From positions 1 through 59,005 of the forward strand of contig JADFNK010000008.1 in assembly GCA_022563405.1 (NCBI GenBank): a DNA stretch of 59,005 nucleotides. The letters run 5' to 3'. The translations under genes were made by a program, and so were the position numbers. Source of the stretch: Gemmatimonadota bacterium. Lineage in GTDB: Bacteria; Gemmatimonadota; Gemmatimonadetes; Longimicrobiales; Gaopeijiaceae. Each line of letters opens with the position of its first letter. Within the stretch, counting starts at the first letter, position 1. Below, one piece after another: positions 1-8,242 of this stretch. Below the pieces are notes generated by a model. The model saw only the letters and a list, made by a program, of their open reading frames with translations. It ran no database searches and was not told the origin of the DNA.

Positions 1-66
1 TTCCGGGCCGGGCGCGTCGCGCCGGCCATCGAGGCCCTCGGTCTACCGGACGCCGGCGGCGCCTGA
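1..66 (+). CDS. 3' end of an unidentified gene (partial)
   Basis: The window opens inside a reading frame in frame 1 that runs 21 codons and stops with TGA at 64-66. The codon use is high-GC like the following genes. The last residues are Asp-Ala-Gly-Gly-Ala. Too little is left to name a family. Confidence 0.4.
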   Translation, partial: FRAGRVAPAIEALGLPDAGGA

Positions 67-129
67 GCCGGGGGGACCGAAGAAGGCTGGACCCGCTCAG
101 CCCTACTCGGGTATTTCGAAAACGACAGT

Positions 130-166
130 CGCGGCTTTGCCGCGTGTACAACGGCGGCTCGCCGCC
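130..166. other. Two adjacent small perfect hairpins upstream of the 193 gene
   Basis: Positions 130-144 form CGCGGC/GCCGCG with a 3-nt loop, and 153-166 form GGCGG/CCGCC with a 4-nt loop. No T-run follows, so this is not a classical intrinsic terminator. They could end transcription of the preceding partial gene or sit in the leader of the next one. Confidence 0.35.
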
Positions 167-192
167 TACCTGAGGTTCTCAGGAGAATACTC

Positions 193-2079
193 GTGCTTGG
201 CTTCACAAGGACCCGACCCAGACTGATCCTGCCGGCCGCGGCGTTCGCCGTTCTGGCCGCGACTCCCGCCCTTGCCGCCCAGGACCGAGACGCGGCCAAC
301 CCAGACTCCGTGTCGCTCCATGAGAGGGCTAAGGAGGTCCAGGCACGCTTCGAGCGTTTTCGAGAGGAGCGCATCCCTCCGGAACTGGCGGGATACGGGC
401 GCGGGTGCGACGAAATCGTTGGCCGGTTTTGCCTTCGCTTCGAGGAGGGTGAAGACGAGAGCGAATGGACCGTACCCGAGGAGCCCATCGAATTCGGCAT
501 GGCGAGGGTCCAGGTGCTTCAGGAACTCGCCGAGATTCACCGCCAGATCCCCCGCGATTCCTGGATTCTGGGCCAGCGTGTCTTCTACATGGGAGAGGTC
601 GGTAATTGGCAGGGCGCGGCGAGCCTGATCAGTAGGTGCGGCGGAGGGAACTGGTGGTGCACGTCGTTGCTCGGATTCGTGAGGCACGAACAAGGGGACT
701 GGAACACGGCCGCCGACCTGTTCGCGTTGGCCATCACCCAGATGCCCGAGGGCGAAACCTTCCTATCCCTGGGTCTTCTCCTGGACCCCGACGCATTGGA
801 GGTCTATGAGAATGCGTCCGATCAGGCCGCCGCCGAGGAGCGACTGTGGCTGCTTTCCGACCCGCTCTATTTGGTGGACGGAAACGACCGGATGACGGAG
901 CAGTACGCCCGGGCGGTTCTCATCCGCATGCGCCGTGAGGCCGTCAACCCGTACGGCGTGGAGTGGGGCGACGACATCGAAGAACTCACCCTCCGTTACG
1001 GGGCTGAGCGTGCGTGGGAGCGGCGACGGAGCTTACCGAACGGCACGCTCCAGGACACGCGCAGCATCGTGGGTCGGCATCATCCGAAGAGCCAGGAATT
1101 CCTTCCACCGGACCTGGCTCTCGAAGATCCGGCACAGGTGGCGCCCGGTGATTGGACCCTGGAGCAGCGTCGCCCGTGGACTGGGTACGCGCCTCCCTAC
1201 GCCCCGGACCTCAACGCCCTCGAGACCCAAGTCGCCCGTTTTCGGCGTGGAGATTCGCTGCTCGTCGTTGGGGCTTTCGCGCCTCAGGAAGAGGATGCCA
1301 CGGTGGACAGCCGCCGGCAGAGTATGAATCCACGTATCGTCGATCTTCGTGCGCAGCGGAACGAGGATCGGGGGGACCAACAGGCCCGCCTCAATCCATT
1401 CGGCGCGCCCCCTGAAGAACCGCTGCCGCTCCCCGTCGAGGAACGCCAGCCTGAAGGCCCCGTGCAATCCGCCCTCTTCCTGATCGACACTGAGAGCGGC
1501 GAGCAGCACGAAGTCCGGGGTGAGGGTCCGAGTGGCGTGTACCAACTCCAGGTGCCGAATGGACGTTATGTGGTCGGCATCGAAGCCTTCAGCCCCGATG
1601 CGAAACAGGCCTGGCGGGACCGCCACGGACTGTGGCAAGATCCGCTCGCCCCCGGTTTGGCGGCGGTCTCGGACCTGCTGATCCTGGCGGGTGGCGGAGA
1701 GATCCCGACGTCACTCGAGGAGGCGCTACCGACCGCACTTTCGGCGGTTCGCGTTCGGGCCGGCGAACCGTTCAAGCTGGCGTGGGAGTTATACGGACTC
1801 CAGATCGGAGAGTCGGCGACCGTGCGCATCGGCATCGACGAGGGCGGCGTGGGCTTCTTTCGGGCAGTGGGCCAGTTCCTGCGGGTGCTCCAGCCGGACT
1901 CCCCCGTGCTGATGACGTACCAGGACGCCGGACCCGACGTGTTGGGCACGGTCTTTCGCTCGGTTCAGCTCAGTCTACCCCCCGACCTGGAGCCGGGAGA
2001 ATACACACTGACAGTGGAGATCGCGCTTGCCGGTCGTGAGCCCATGACGGTGCCGCGACCGATCATCATCGTGCCGTAG
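193..2079 (+). CDS. Secreted protein of unknown function, 628 aa
   Basis: GTG start preceded by AGGAG at 180-184, which fixes this start. Residues 1-28 are a Sec signal peptide (Arg-rich start, Ala/Leu core, cleavage near LAA-Q), so the protein is periplasmic or surface-exposed. The middle (about residues 130-230) has TPR-like helices and a CGGGNWWC segment. Around 215-275 there is a tract with WLLSDPLYLVDGNDR followed by an NPYG segment, of the kind I associate with uncharacterised exported proteins of Gemmatimonadota-like genomes. The last 130 residues look beta-rich and end in a conserved-looking Pro-rich tail. I do not recognise an enzyme motif. It converges on the coiled-coil gene, with 18 nt between the stops. 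Confidence 0.8.
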   Translation: MLGFTRTRPRLILPAAAFAVLAATPALAAQDRDAANPDSVSLHERAKEVQARFERFREERIPPELAGYGRGCDEIVGRFCLRFEEGEDESEWTVPEEPIEFGMARVQVLQELAEIHRQIPRDSWILGQRVFYMGEVGNWQGAASLISRCGGGNWWCTSLLGFVRHEQGDWNTAADLFALAITQMPEGETFLSLGLLLDPDALEVYENASDQAAAEERLWLLSDPLYLVDGNDRMTEQYARAVLIRMRREAVNPYGVEWGDDIEELTLRYGAERAWERRRSLPNGTLQDTRSIVGRHHPKSQEFLPPDLALEDPAQVAPGDWTLEQRRPWTGYAPPYAPDLNALETQVARFRRGDSLLVVGAFAPQEEDATVDSRRQSMNPRIVDLRAQRNEDRGDQQARLNPFGAPPEEPLPLPVEERQPEGPVQSALFLIDTESGEQHEVRGEGPSGVYQLQVPNGRYVVGIEAFSPDAKQAWRDRHGLWQDPLAPGLAAVSDLLILAGGGEIPTSLEEALPTALSAVRVRAGEPFKLAWELYGLQIGESATVRIGIDEGGVGFFRAVGQFLRVLQPDSPVLMTYQDAGPDVLGTVFRSVQLSLPPDLEPGEYTLTVEIALAGREPMTVPRPIIIVP

Positions 2080-2084
2080 GCCCC

Positions 2085-2113
2085 TAGGCCTCCTTCTTTA
2101 GGCCTCCTTCTTT
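2085..2113. repeat. Perfect 15-bp direct repeat, 14-bp period, around a stop codon
   Basis: TAGGCCTCCTTCTTT occurs at 2085-2099 and again at 2099-2113. The stop codon of the minus-strand coiled-coil gene (2098-2100) lies exactly at the junction of the two copies. It is one of several such duplications at gene ends in this window. Confidence 0.9.
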
Positions 2114-4782
2114 CCGAAATCGACGTTCACCGTTTCGGACTCTTCTCGCCGAAGCTCCTTCAGGTCGTCGTGGATGCCCTGCGTCAGTTCACGCTCTTCA
2201 CGGAGTGCCCTGAGGAGCCCCTCGGCTTCCCTTGCCTCGACGCTCAGCCTCCCCGAAGTGGCCAGCACACGATCGACCACCGCCCTCTGACTGGTCATGG
2301 ACTCGAGGCTGGCCCGGATCTCTCTGAGTAACGCATCCGCACGCTGGAGACGCACCTCTGACTGTGCGATCTGTTGCTGCCGCACCTCGATACCATCGAG
2401 CGCCTCGGTCATCACTTCCGCCTTGGCGCGCACTTCCTCCAGCACTTCGGCGGCGCTCTGTACTTCGTCACGCGCCGCGGAGATGGCCCTCACATCCGCG
2501 AGCGTTCTCTCTGTCGCAACGAACAACTCCTGCACGTCGCTCCGGACCTGACTGACGCCCTCCTGTCTGGCGAGCAGGGTTTCGATCGACTGTGCGAGTT
2601 CCTGCTCCACCCCGTCGAGTTCCGCAAGTTTCTCCTCGAAGCGCGTGATCCGCTTTTCGGCAAAGCGGAGGCTGCCGGCCCTGGCCTCCAGCAAGTCCGC
2701 CCGCTGCCCAATCTGGTCGGACTGCTCTTCGGCGATGACGAGACCCTCCTTCACCACTCGGATCTGATCCTCCAAGGACTGGACTGCCTCCGCCGCCTCC
2801 TTCCGGAGGGTCGACGCGCTCTCGAGTTGCTCCACCGCCTTGGACAGAGATTTCTCCCCGCGCCGAATGTCCGCCATCACGCGGTCGGCCCGTTGGGAAA
2901 GTAGAGTGAGACCCTCGGCACGCTCAGCCGCAGAGTCGACCCCGTCACCCAACTCGGCCATTCGCTGCTCGGCCTGCCGAACCGAAGTTACGACCTCCTC
3001 GATCGTTTCCCGTACTTCGTCCGCCTTTTCGGCGTTGCGGGTCACGGCCTTGAACCGGTTATCCGCATCCACGAGGCCCTCGAGCAGGTTGCTGCTGCGC
3101 TCGTCCAATTTTGTGCCGATCCGCTGGAGCTCCGACATCCGCACTTCGAGTTCGTCGAAGGATTCGCGACGCTCGTCCAGGTCGGATGCCGCCGCCACGA
3201 CGCGATCCGCATCCTCCCGCATGCGATCGATGCTCGCCGTCAGATCCTCGATCTGCGCGACCTTCGTGCGGAGCTCTCGCATCGATTCGTGGGTCCCGGC
3301 CAGCCACGCGCCCGTCTCCGCCTGCTCCGTTTGCAGCCTGTCGATCTCGGACCTGGTAGCCCGCAGGGTCTCCAAGGCGCCGGCAACCTCCTCTCCAGCG
3401 CCACGAAGCGTTCGCAGATCGTCCATGCTATCCTGCACTTCGGCCTGGCGGGCCTCGAGGCTCGAGAGAGACGCGGCCACGTCGAGGGCGGTGCGTTGGG
3501 CTTCCGACATACCTTCCCGCATCCCTTCGACCAACTCCACCTGCTCGCTGATCCGGCCCAGCTCGCCCGAGAGCGACGTGAGGCGCGCCGACATGTCGTC
3601 GACCCTGCGGCTGGCTTCGTTCACCGTTGCGCCCGTCTCCTCGAGCCCGCGGAGGCGGTTCTCGAGGTCGGTCACATCAGCCCGGAGAGCGATGACCCTC
3701 TGTCCGTCGGCTTCCAAGGTGCTCTGCTCCAGCTCGAAGCGCTTAGTGGTGCGCCGCATCTGCTCCTGCAACCCCGCCAGCCCCGCCCTCAGCGTCTTGC
3801 TTTCCCGTTCGACCTCACTCTGCTCTGCCCGTAACTCGCCCGTCCGCTCGGCCACCTTGGCGTTTATGTTGCGAAGGTCGTCGACGCTCGCGTGCACCTT
3901 CTGCAAGTCTTTGATCTGCGTCTTGGCTTCCTTGAGTTTCGCCTCGAGCTCCCAATGGAGGTCGGTGAGCGCCCGAGCCTGCGCCTCGGTCCGATCCAGC
4001 GCCTCGCGTTGCCGCTCCACCGCCCCGGTCTTCTGGACGATGTGGTCGGACAACGCCTGGAGGGAGCTCAACTGCCGCTCCGTTCGGGCCCCTAGCTCCT
4101 CCGCCTTGGTGAGGTCCAGCTTCGCTTTCTCGACCCGAGCCACATTGGCGTTCGCCTTATCCACGCCCTCGTCGATCGATTCCAGCTTCGAACGTAAGTC
4201 CCTGTAATGCGACGAAACGCTCTCCTGTGCCGCCCGTATGCCCGCCTGGTCCTCCTGAATCTGGGCGACCTCCTTCCCGTAGCCCAACGACTGTTCGCGA
4301 GCCTCTTCGACCTGTGCTCGAACCTTGGCGAGCGCCCCGTTCGGTCCGACGAAGTCTACGAGCTCCTGCTTTACCAGCCCCACGGACTGAAGCGCATCGT
4401 CCAGCTCCGACACTTTTGCGTCGGCCTCGGCCAAGCGCTTCGACACCGATTCGAACGAGCGCTCTACCGATTTCTGGTCCTTCTCCACTTGCCCGGATAC
4501 TTCTTCGAACCGGGATACGGACTCTCCGAGGGCGGTTGTACGTCCATCAAACGAATCAGCCCGCGCCTGTAACTCCGACATCTGCGCTGTCAGTGACTGG
4601 ACCGTGGCCTGCATGGCCTCGAGCGGGTCCACAAGACTCTCGAACTTCTTCGTGGCCGTATCAGACCGCTCCAAGAGCTCCCGAAGCGCTTCACTGTCAC
4701 GTTTTGATTGGGCAAGGAGCTCAGCGAGTTCCTTGGGGAGTTCTGTGAGATCTGCGCTACCGAAAAGCGATTTCCAGGACAT
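2098..4782 (-). CDS. Large coiled-coil protein of unknown function, 894 aa
   Basis: Almost the whole protein after the first 40 residues is predicted by eye to be coiled coil: heptads rich in Leu, Glu, Arg, Ala and Gln, hardly any Pro, Cys or Trp, and many RxDxLE-type repeats. There is no signal peptide and no membrane segment, so it is probably cytoplasmic or peripheral. The start ATG has GGAGAGG 4-10 nt upstream. Size and composition resemble structural filament or SMC-arm-like proteins, but no Walker motifs are present, so it is not an SMC ATPase. Candidate roles such as cytoskeletal scaffold or polar organiser are inference only. Confidence 0.8.
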   Translation of the reverse strand: MSWKSLFGSADLTELPKELAELLAQSKRDSEALRELLERSDTATKKFESLVDPLEAMQATVQSLTAQMSELQARADSFDGRTTALGESVSRFEEVSGQVEKDQKSVERSFESVSKRLAEADAKVSELDDALQSVGLVKQELVDFVGPNGALAKVRAQVEEAREQSLGYGKEVAQIQEDQAGIRAAQESVSSHYRDLRSKLESIDEGVDKANANVARVEKAKLDLTKAEELGARTERQLSSLQALSDHIVQKTGAVERQREALDRTEAQARALTDLHWELEAKLKEAKTQIKDLQKVHASVDDLRNINAKVAERTGELRAEQSEVERESKTLRAGLAGLQEQMRRTTKRFELEQSTLEADGQRVIALRADVTDLENRLRGLEETGATVNEASRRVDDMSARLTSLSGELGRISEQVELVEGMREGMSEAQRTALDVAASLSSLEARQAEVQDSMDDLRTLRGAGEEVAGALETLRATRSEIDRLQTEQAETGAWLAGTHESMRELRTKVAQIEDLTASIDRMREDADRVVAAASDLDERRESFDELEVRMSELQRIGTKLDERSSNLLEGLVDADNRFKAVTRNAEKADEVRETIEEVVTSVRQAEQRMAELGDGVDSAAERAEGLTLLSQRADRVMADIRRGEKSLSKAVEQLESASTLRKEAAEAVQSLEDQIRVVKEGLVIAEEQSDQIGQRADLLEARAGSLRFAEKRITRFEEKLAELDGVEQELAQSIETLLARQEGVSQVRSDVQELFVATERTLADVRAISAARDEVQSAAEVLEEVRAKAEVMTEALDGIEVRQQQIAQSEVRLQRADALLREIRASLESMTSQRAVVDRVLATSGRLSVEAREAEGLLRALREERELTQGIHDDLKELRREESETVNVDFGKKEA

Positions 4783-4987
4783 GAGGCCTCTCCATCCGTT
4801 CCATCAATTGGTCGCGTGAACTTAGGTGCGTACCACCAAGGCGCCAGGTTCCCCGGCCCGCCCTAGAACGTGGGTCTACCAAGAGGGTGAGAAACTGAGC
4901 GCGATGGATCAAACTTCGTCACGAACCGTGATTCGCGCCACGAAAAAAATAGCTCCGACAGAGCATCAGCGGTGCCCACTCCCAACA

Positions 4988-5461
4988 CTACCGCCCGGGA
5001 CGCTCGAGCTCACGTCCATGTAGATCGTCGTAAAAGTCGAACATCTCCCGGTTGTAGTCCTCCTTCCGAGCCCGCTCGAACGGCTCGATGATCTCGAAGA
5101 GCATCTCGAGACGTTGAGCCATCGTAAGGTGCCCCCGAAGATCTTCAGGTGCCAAAAATCCCCGGCTGCAGAACTGCTGGGTCTTCCGGAAATAGGACTT
5201 GATCAAGCGGCGGGCGGCGTTCGTGCGCTCCACGAGTGGGCACCGCTCCTCGGGCAAGGCGCTATCCTCGGGCAAGGCGCCGTCCTCGGGCATCGCGTCC
5301 ACAGCATCCAACTCGCGAAAGAGATCGCTGGCCCAGTCGTCCGTCCCGGCGCCCTTCCACTCCCGAACGAGTTTGGCGGCCAAGTAGTATTCCTCCGACC
5401 AAAACTGGTCATGGAGATGAGAGATCAGCAGGGCACGTTCTGTGGGTTCGGGTCCGGTCAC
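4988..5461 (-). CDS. Conserved-looking small protein of unknown function, 157 aa
   Basis: I chose the GTG at 5459-5461: it has AGAGGGA just upstream, and the 32-bp dispersed element at 5471-5503 lies immediately before it, as it does before two other genes here. The frame is open further upstream (to an ATG at 5711-5713), but that extension only translates the repeat and low-complexity sequence. The protein is hydrophilic and helical, with no signal peptide. It contains a short acidic tandem repeat (PEDGALPEDSALPEE) encoded by an 18-bp DNA repeat, and an aromatic, basic C-terminal half (residues 90-157). Family not recognised. Confidence 0.6.
   Translation of the reverse strand: MTGPEPTERALLISHLHDQFWSEEYYLAAKLVREWKGAGTDDWASDLFRELDAVDAMPEDGALPEDSALPEERCPLVERTNAARRLIKSYFRKTQQFCSRGFLAPEDLRGHLTMAQRLEMLFEIIEPFERARKEDYNREMFDFYDDLHGRELERPGR
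5247..5293. repeat. 18-bp in-frame tandem repeat, about 2.6 copies
   Basis: Copies start at 5247, 5265 and 5283, with core TCCTCGGGCAAGGCGC. The repeat stays in frame and codes for the PED(G/S)AL repeats of the 157-aa protein. Confidence 0.85.
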
Positions 5462-5470
5462 TTTCCCTCT

Positions 5471-5503
5471 GGAAGGCTGCTGAAGAAGTACAGTGGGGCC
5501 CCC
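5471..5503 (+). repeat. Dispersed 32-bp element, copy A
   Basis: The first 20 bases are GGAAGGCTGCTGAAGAAGTA, followed by CAGTGGGGCCCC. Copies B (14315-14345) and C (24253-24284) match at most positions. All three have the same orientation and end 10-17 nt before a minus-strand start codon. Confidence 0.8.
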
Positions 5504-5700
5504 ACCCGGGACGCCACGAAACCTTGGATTCCACCGAACACGAATCGAAGGTGTCCTACAGGCGAGGTATGCAGCAAGGGCTCGGGGAAGTAACCTATTC
5601 GACTCATCGAAATGAACGGTACCCTCGCCGCCGGAGGCAACCCCGCGCCAGCCACTCCGGTCGTGGGGAAACACTCGGACCGATCCAGCCGTATTAACAG

Positions 5701-6375
5701 ATGATGAAGTCACATACCAAACGTAAGATCACGTTCCTGATCGGATTCGCTGCGTACTTCAGCGCTATTTGGTTTCTGTGGGATACGCCGGCCGTGTACC
5801 CGCTCAAGGTTTTTGTAGTCCTTCTCCACGAGATCAGCCACGCGATGGTCGCGGTCGCCACCGGTGGCACGATCGACAAGATCGTCCTGGACCCCAATCA
5901 AGGCGGCGCCTGCTACTGCCCTGGAGGGAACGCCTTTCTCACTCTGTCGGCGGGGTATCTGGGAAGCTTGGCTTGGGGGGGGCTCCTGGTTTCTGCCGGC
6001 CAGATGAAGCGCATCAACAGCCGGTGGGTTACGGGTGCCGTGGGGCTCCTCGTGATAGGCCTGACCCTCGCCTACGTCCGCAGCTCATTCGGCTTCTGGT
6101 TCGGCCTTGCCTTCGGGTCCGTCCTCGTTCTCGGCGCGGTCCGCCTCTCGGTGGCCGTCAATCAAGGCATCCTTCTGACGTTGGGGCTCACGAGCTGTCT
6201 TTACGCCATCCTCGACATCAAGAGCGACGTGATCGATCGGCCGGACCTGCGCTCAGACGCCGCCATGCTCAGCGAGCTGACCGGGATCGATACCGTCGTA
6301 TGGGGCGGCCTATGGATTGTGATCGCCGTGCTGGCTAGCGCGTGGCTGTTCCAGTGGTCGTACCGAAGGGCCTGA
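5701..6375 (+). CDS. M50-like membrane zinc metalloprotease, 224 aa
   Basis: HEISH at residues 43-47 is an HExxH zinc motif inside the second hydrophobic segment, typical of site-2-type (M50/M50B) intramembrane proteases. About six hydrophobic segments follow (near 11-29, 35-55, 80-100, 112-150, 155-175 and 200-218). The length matches the small M50B-like group rather than RseP, and there is no PDZ domain. Start: two ATGs in tandem at 5701 and 5704 with no clear ribosome binding site. The gene diverges from the 157-aa protein. The substrate is unknown. Confidence 0.7.
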   Translation: MMKSHTKRKITFLIGFAAYFSAIWFLWDTPAVYPLKVFVVLLHEISHAMVAVATGGTIDKIVLDPNQGGACYCPGGNAFLTLSAGYLGSLAWGGLLVSAGQMKRINSRWVTGAVGLLVIGLTLAYVRSSFGFWFGLAFGSVLVLGAVRLSVAVNQGILLTLGLTSCLYAILDIKSDVIDRPDLRSDAAMLSELTGIDTVVWGGLWIVIAVLASAWLFQWSYRRA

Positions 6376-6609
6376 GTCCTACTATATCTAGTGGGGAAAC
6401 TCTGATTTGTGCCGAGGGCTGGCCAGTGCAGCACCTCCCTTGATCTCGCCCCTACCGACCGATATGTTGGCGTTGGCCGAACCTGGCCTGGGCCGCTCCA
6501 AGCCTCCAATGAGGGGGCGGGGAAGCGGACTGCGGGTCTGCGAGCCCGCCGGTGTTCCGCCCAAAGTCGAACCGAAAAAGAGGAGGTGACCAATTGTCTA
6601 GTCCAAGTA

Positions 6610-6717
6610 GTCTGCCCAACCTGGTGAGGGCAAGCGATCGCTGCTTCGGTAAGTAGGAGCCGAAACGGCTTCAGCTGTCCGCACCGGTAGCGGCCTTCGC
6701 GCCGGGTTGCGGCAGAC
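6610..6717. ncRNA. Candidate structured RNA element
   Basis: Within the gene-free stretch 6376-6821, positions 6610-6621 (GTCTGCC then CAACC) pair with 6705-6717 (GGTTG, one bulged C, GGCAGAC), giving a 12-bp closing helix. Inside lie smaller hairpins: AGCCG/CGGCT at 6658-6670, AAGC-GATC-GCT near 6624-6635, and CCGG-closed GCG/CGC at about 6684-6704. The strong hairpin at 6722-6760 follows after 4 nt. I could not match it to RNase P, SRP, tmRNA, 6S or a common riboswitch core. The strand is undecided: it could be a plus-strand RNA or the 3' region of the greA operon. The rest of the stretch (6376-6609) shows no gene I can support. Confidence 0.35.
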
Positions 6718-6721
6718 AAGA

Positions 6722-6760
6722 GAAACGCGTCGTCGGGGTGGTTACCCGGCGGCGCGTTTC
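6722..6760. terminator. Very strong 16-bp hairpin, terminator-like
   Basis: GAAACGCG-TCGTCGGG pairs with CCCGGCGG-CGCGTTTC (two G-T wobbles) around a 7-nt loop. There is no U-run on either strand, so it may be a bidirectional terminator or RNA-stabilising hairpin between the M50-like gene (plus) and the greA operon (minus), or the end of the candidate RNA. Confidence 0.55.
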
Positions 6761-6804
6761 AAATTCCCAGAGAGTCGGAGCTCAGTCTCCCCCACCCTCC
6801 TCCT

Positions 6805-6840
6805 CCGAAAGTAATCCGGCCTCAGCCGAAGTAATCCGGC
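6805..6840. repeat. Direct repeat flanking the stop codon of the thioredoxin-fold gene
   Basis: CCGAAAGTAATCCGGC (6805-6820) and CCGAAGTAATCCGGC (6826-6840) flank the minus-strand stop codon at 6822-6824. Confidence 0.85.
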
Positions 6841-7400
6841 TCGTTTCCCGCCTTCCATTTGATGTTGCACCCGATGCTGGGCCGCTGGTTCGGAGGGATG
6901 GATTCACCCTCGGCGAGAGCCTCCACGGCAGCTCCCAGATCCGCCCCCGTAACCGGTACGTCATTACCCGGACGGCTGCCATCGAACTGCCCTCGATAGA
7001 CCAGGCAACGTTCCTGATCGAACAGGAAGAAGTCCGGCGTACAGGCTGCCTTGTAGGCCTTGGCGACCGACTGGGCCTCATCGAAGAGATACGGAAACGT
7101 ATATCCGAACTCCCCGACTTCACGGGCCATCGCCTCGGGGGCGTCTTCGGGAAAAGCCACAGCATCGTTGGAGCTGATGGCCACCACCGCCAAGCCCTTT
7201 GCTTGGTATCGCTTCACTGAGCGGGCCAACTCTTCCCGGATGTGTTTCACGAACGGGCAGTGGTTGCACATGAAGATGACCAGTAGGCCGGGGGCGGCGG
7301 CGAAGTCGCCGAGCGCCCGGGGCCGCCCGTCGGTATCCGGCAACACGAAGTCCGGGGCCACCATACCCAGCGCTGCCATTGTCGATTCGGTTTTCGCCAT
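6822..7400 (-). CDS. Thioredoxin-fold (AhpC/TSA-like) redox protein, 192 aa
   Basis: The fold order matches the AhpC/TSA-redoxin group: APDFVLPDTDG near residues 15-25, then MCNHCPF with a CxxC pair at Cys45 and Cys48, and a cis-Pro-type segment ACTPDFFLFD near residue 120. The CNHC pair with a following Pro-Phe is common in cytoplasmic thioredoxin-family proteins often annotated next to peroxiredoxins. There is no signal peptide. It likely reduces or oxidises thiols; the substrate is unknown. It starts 9 nt after the greA stop, so the two are probably co-transcribed. Confidence 0.8.
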   Translation of the reverse strand: MAKTESTMAALGMVAPDFVLPDTDGRPRALGDFAAAPGLLVIFMCNHCPFVKHIREELARSVKRYQAKGLAVVAISSNDAVAFPEDAPEAMAREVGEFGYTFPYLFDEAQSVAKAYKAACTPDFFLFDQERCLVYRGQFDGSRPGNDVPVTGADLGAAVEALAEGESIPPNQRPSIGCNIKWKAGNEPDYFG

Positions 7401-7409
7401 ACCCGCTCC

Positions 7410-7895
7410 TTACCCCTTCCCGACCTCCATCTGCTGCGGCAGAGTAACGAGATTGAGGACCTTGAAGCGTCGCTCGCCTACCGGAAGCTCGATGGTCACC
7501 TCTTCGCCCTTACGTGCGCCCAGGAGACCTCGACCGATCGGAGAGGCCATCGATACCTGTCCACCGTCCAGGTCCATGAAGTCGCCCGCCACGATGGTGA
7601 AGTGGGTCACTTCGTCCATCGCCAGATCATGGATCTCCACACGAGATCCGAAACCGACACGATCGACGGGCATGGCATCAACATTGATCTTCGACAACTC
7701 CGACAAACGCTGCGTCAGCTGCCCAAGGCGAAGCTGTACGAATTGCTGCCGCTCGAGGGCAGACTTGTACTCAGCGTTTTCCCTGAGGTCGCCCAGCTCG
7801 ACGGCCTTCTCGATCCTTCCCGGGAGGAGAACGTTGAGCTCGTTAACGAGCTCCTCGATCTCCTTTCCGAGCTTCTCCCGAATCTCGTCAAGCAT
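7410..7895 (-). CDS. greA: Transcription elongation factor GreA
   Basis: Restarts backtracked RNA polymerase by stimulating transcript cleavage. The N-terminal coiled coil (residues 1-75) carries the GDLRENAEY motif whose acidic tip reaches the active site; the C-terminal FKBP-like domain (80-161) contains ASPIGRGLLGARKGEEV. At 161 aa it has the normal length. The chosen ATG at 7893-7895 starts with MLDEIREKL and removes a 28-residue upstream extension that has no family match. It is first in a probable two-gene operon with the thioredoxin-fold gene. Confidence 0.92.
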   Translation of the reverse strand: MLDEIREKLGKEIEELVNELNVLLPGRIEKAVELGDLRENAEYKSALERQQFVQLRLGQLTQRLSELSKINVDAMPVDRVGFGSRVEIHDLAMDEVTHFTIVAGDFMDLDGGQVSMASPIGRGLLGARKGEEVTIELPVGERRFKVLNLVTLPQQMEVGKG

Positions 7896-8206
7896 AGGGC
7901 GCGGTCCTGGAGAAGGGGAAGCCCGAAACGGGCACAGCCATCGGCGTTGGAAAGCAGCGTTCGCTCCTTCCACATCCACGGGGAAGGAACCGCTTCGCCG
8001 GCTAAACTAGTTCTTTCGTGATATCCAACAAGTAGTACTCCACGCCGCTCGACGACGCACATGCCGCCGGGCGAGGGGAGGGACCCTAGCCATCACCGCC
8101 TTGTGGGTGGGTTTGGCTTGGTAGGCGTCGGGCCTTTCGGCCGAATGGCGTAGAGCCCCCCCCAAACTGAATACCGGTCCCCGAAGGGACTTTCCAGAAG
8201 GCCGCG

Positions 8207-8234
8207 CCTTCCAGAAGGTGAACCTCCTGGAAGG
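8207..8234 (-). terminator. Hairpin downstream of glnK
   Basis: CCTTCCAG pairs with CTGGAAGG, then an A-C mismatch and AGG/CCT around a TGAA loop. It starts 9 nt after the glnK stop on the minus strand, a normal place for a terminator, but no T-run follows. TTCCAGAAGG is also repeated at 8192 and 8209. The rest of the gap 7896-8206 shows no gene; it must hold the greA promoter, which I cannot define. Confidence 0.45.
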
Positions 8235-8242
8235 CCAGTCCT

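Noticed and set aside
2840-4207. Long open frame on the plus strand inside the coiled-coil gene
   Set aside because: Ser/Arg-rich translation with no domain, fully antisense to a gene with a good start and ribosome site; an effect of high GC.
6407-6627. Two short open frames in the gene-free stretch
   Set aside because: Low-complexity Arg/Pro/Ser translations without a clear ribosome site; the region fits RNA structure better.
6617-6670. Hammerhead-like core (CTGGTGA ... GAAA) in the candidate RNA
   Set aside because: The invariant A6 is G and the three stems cannot be formed consistently.
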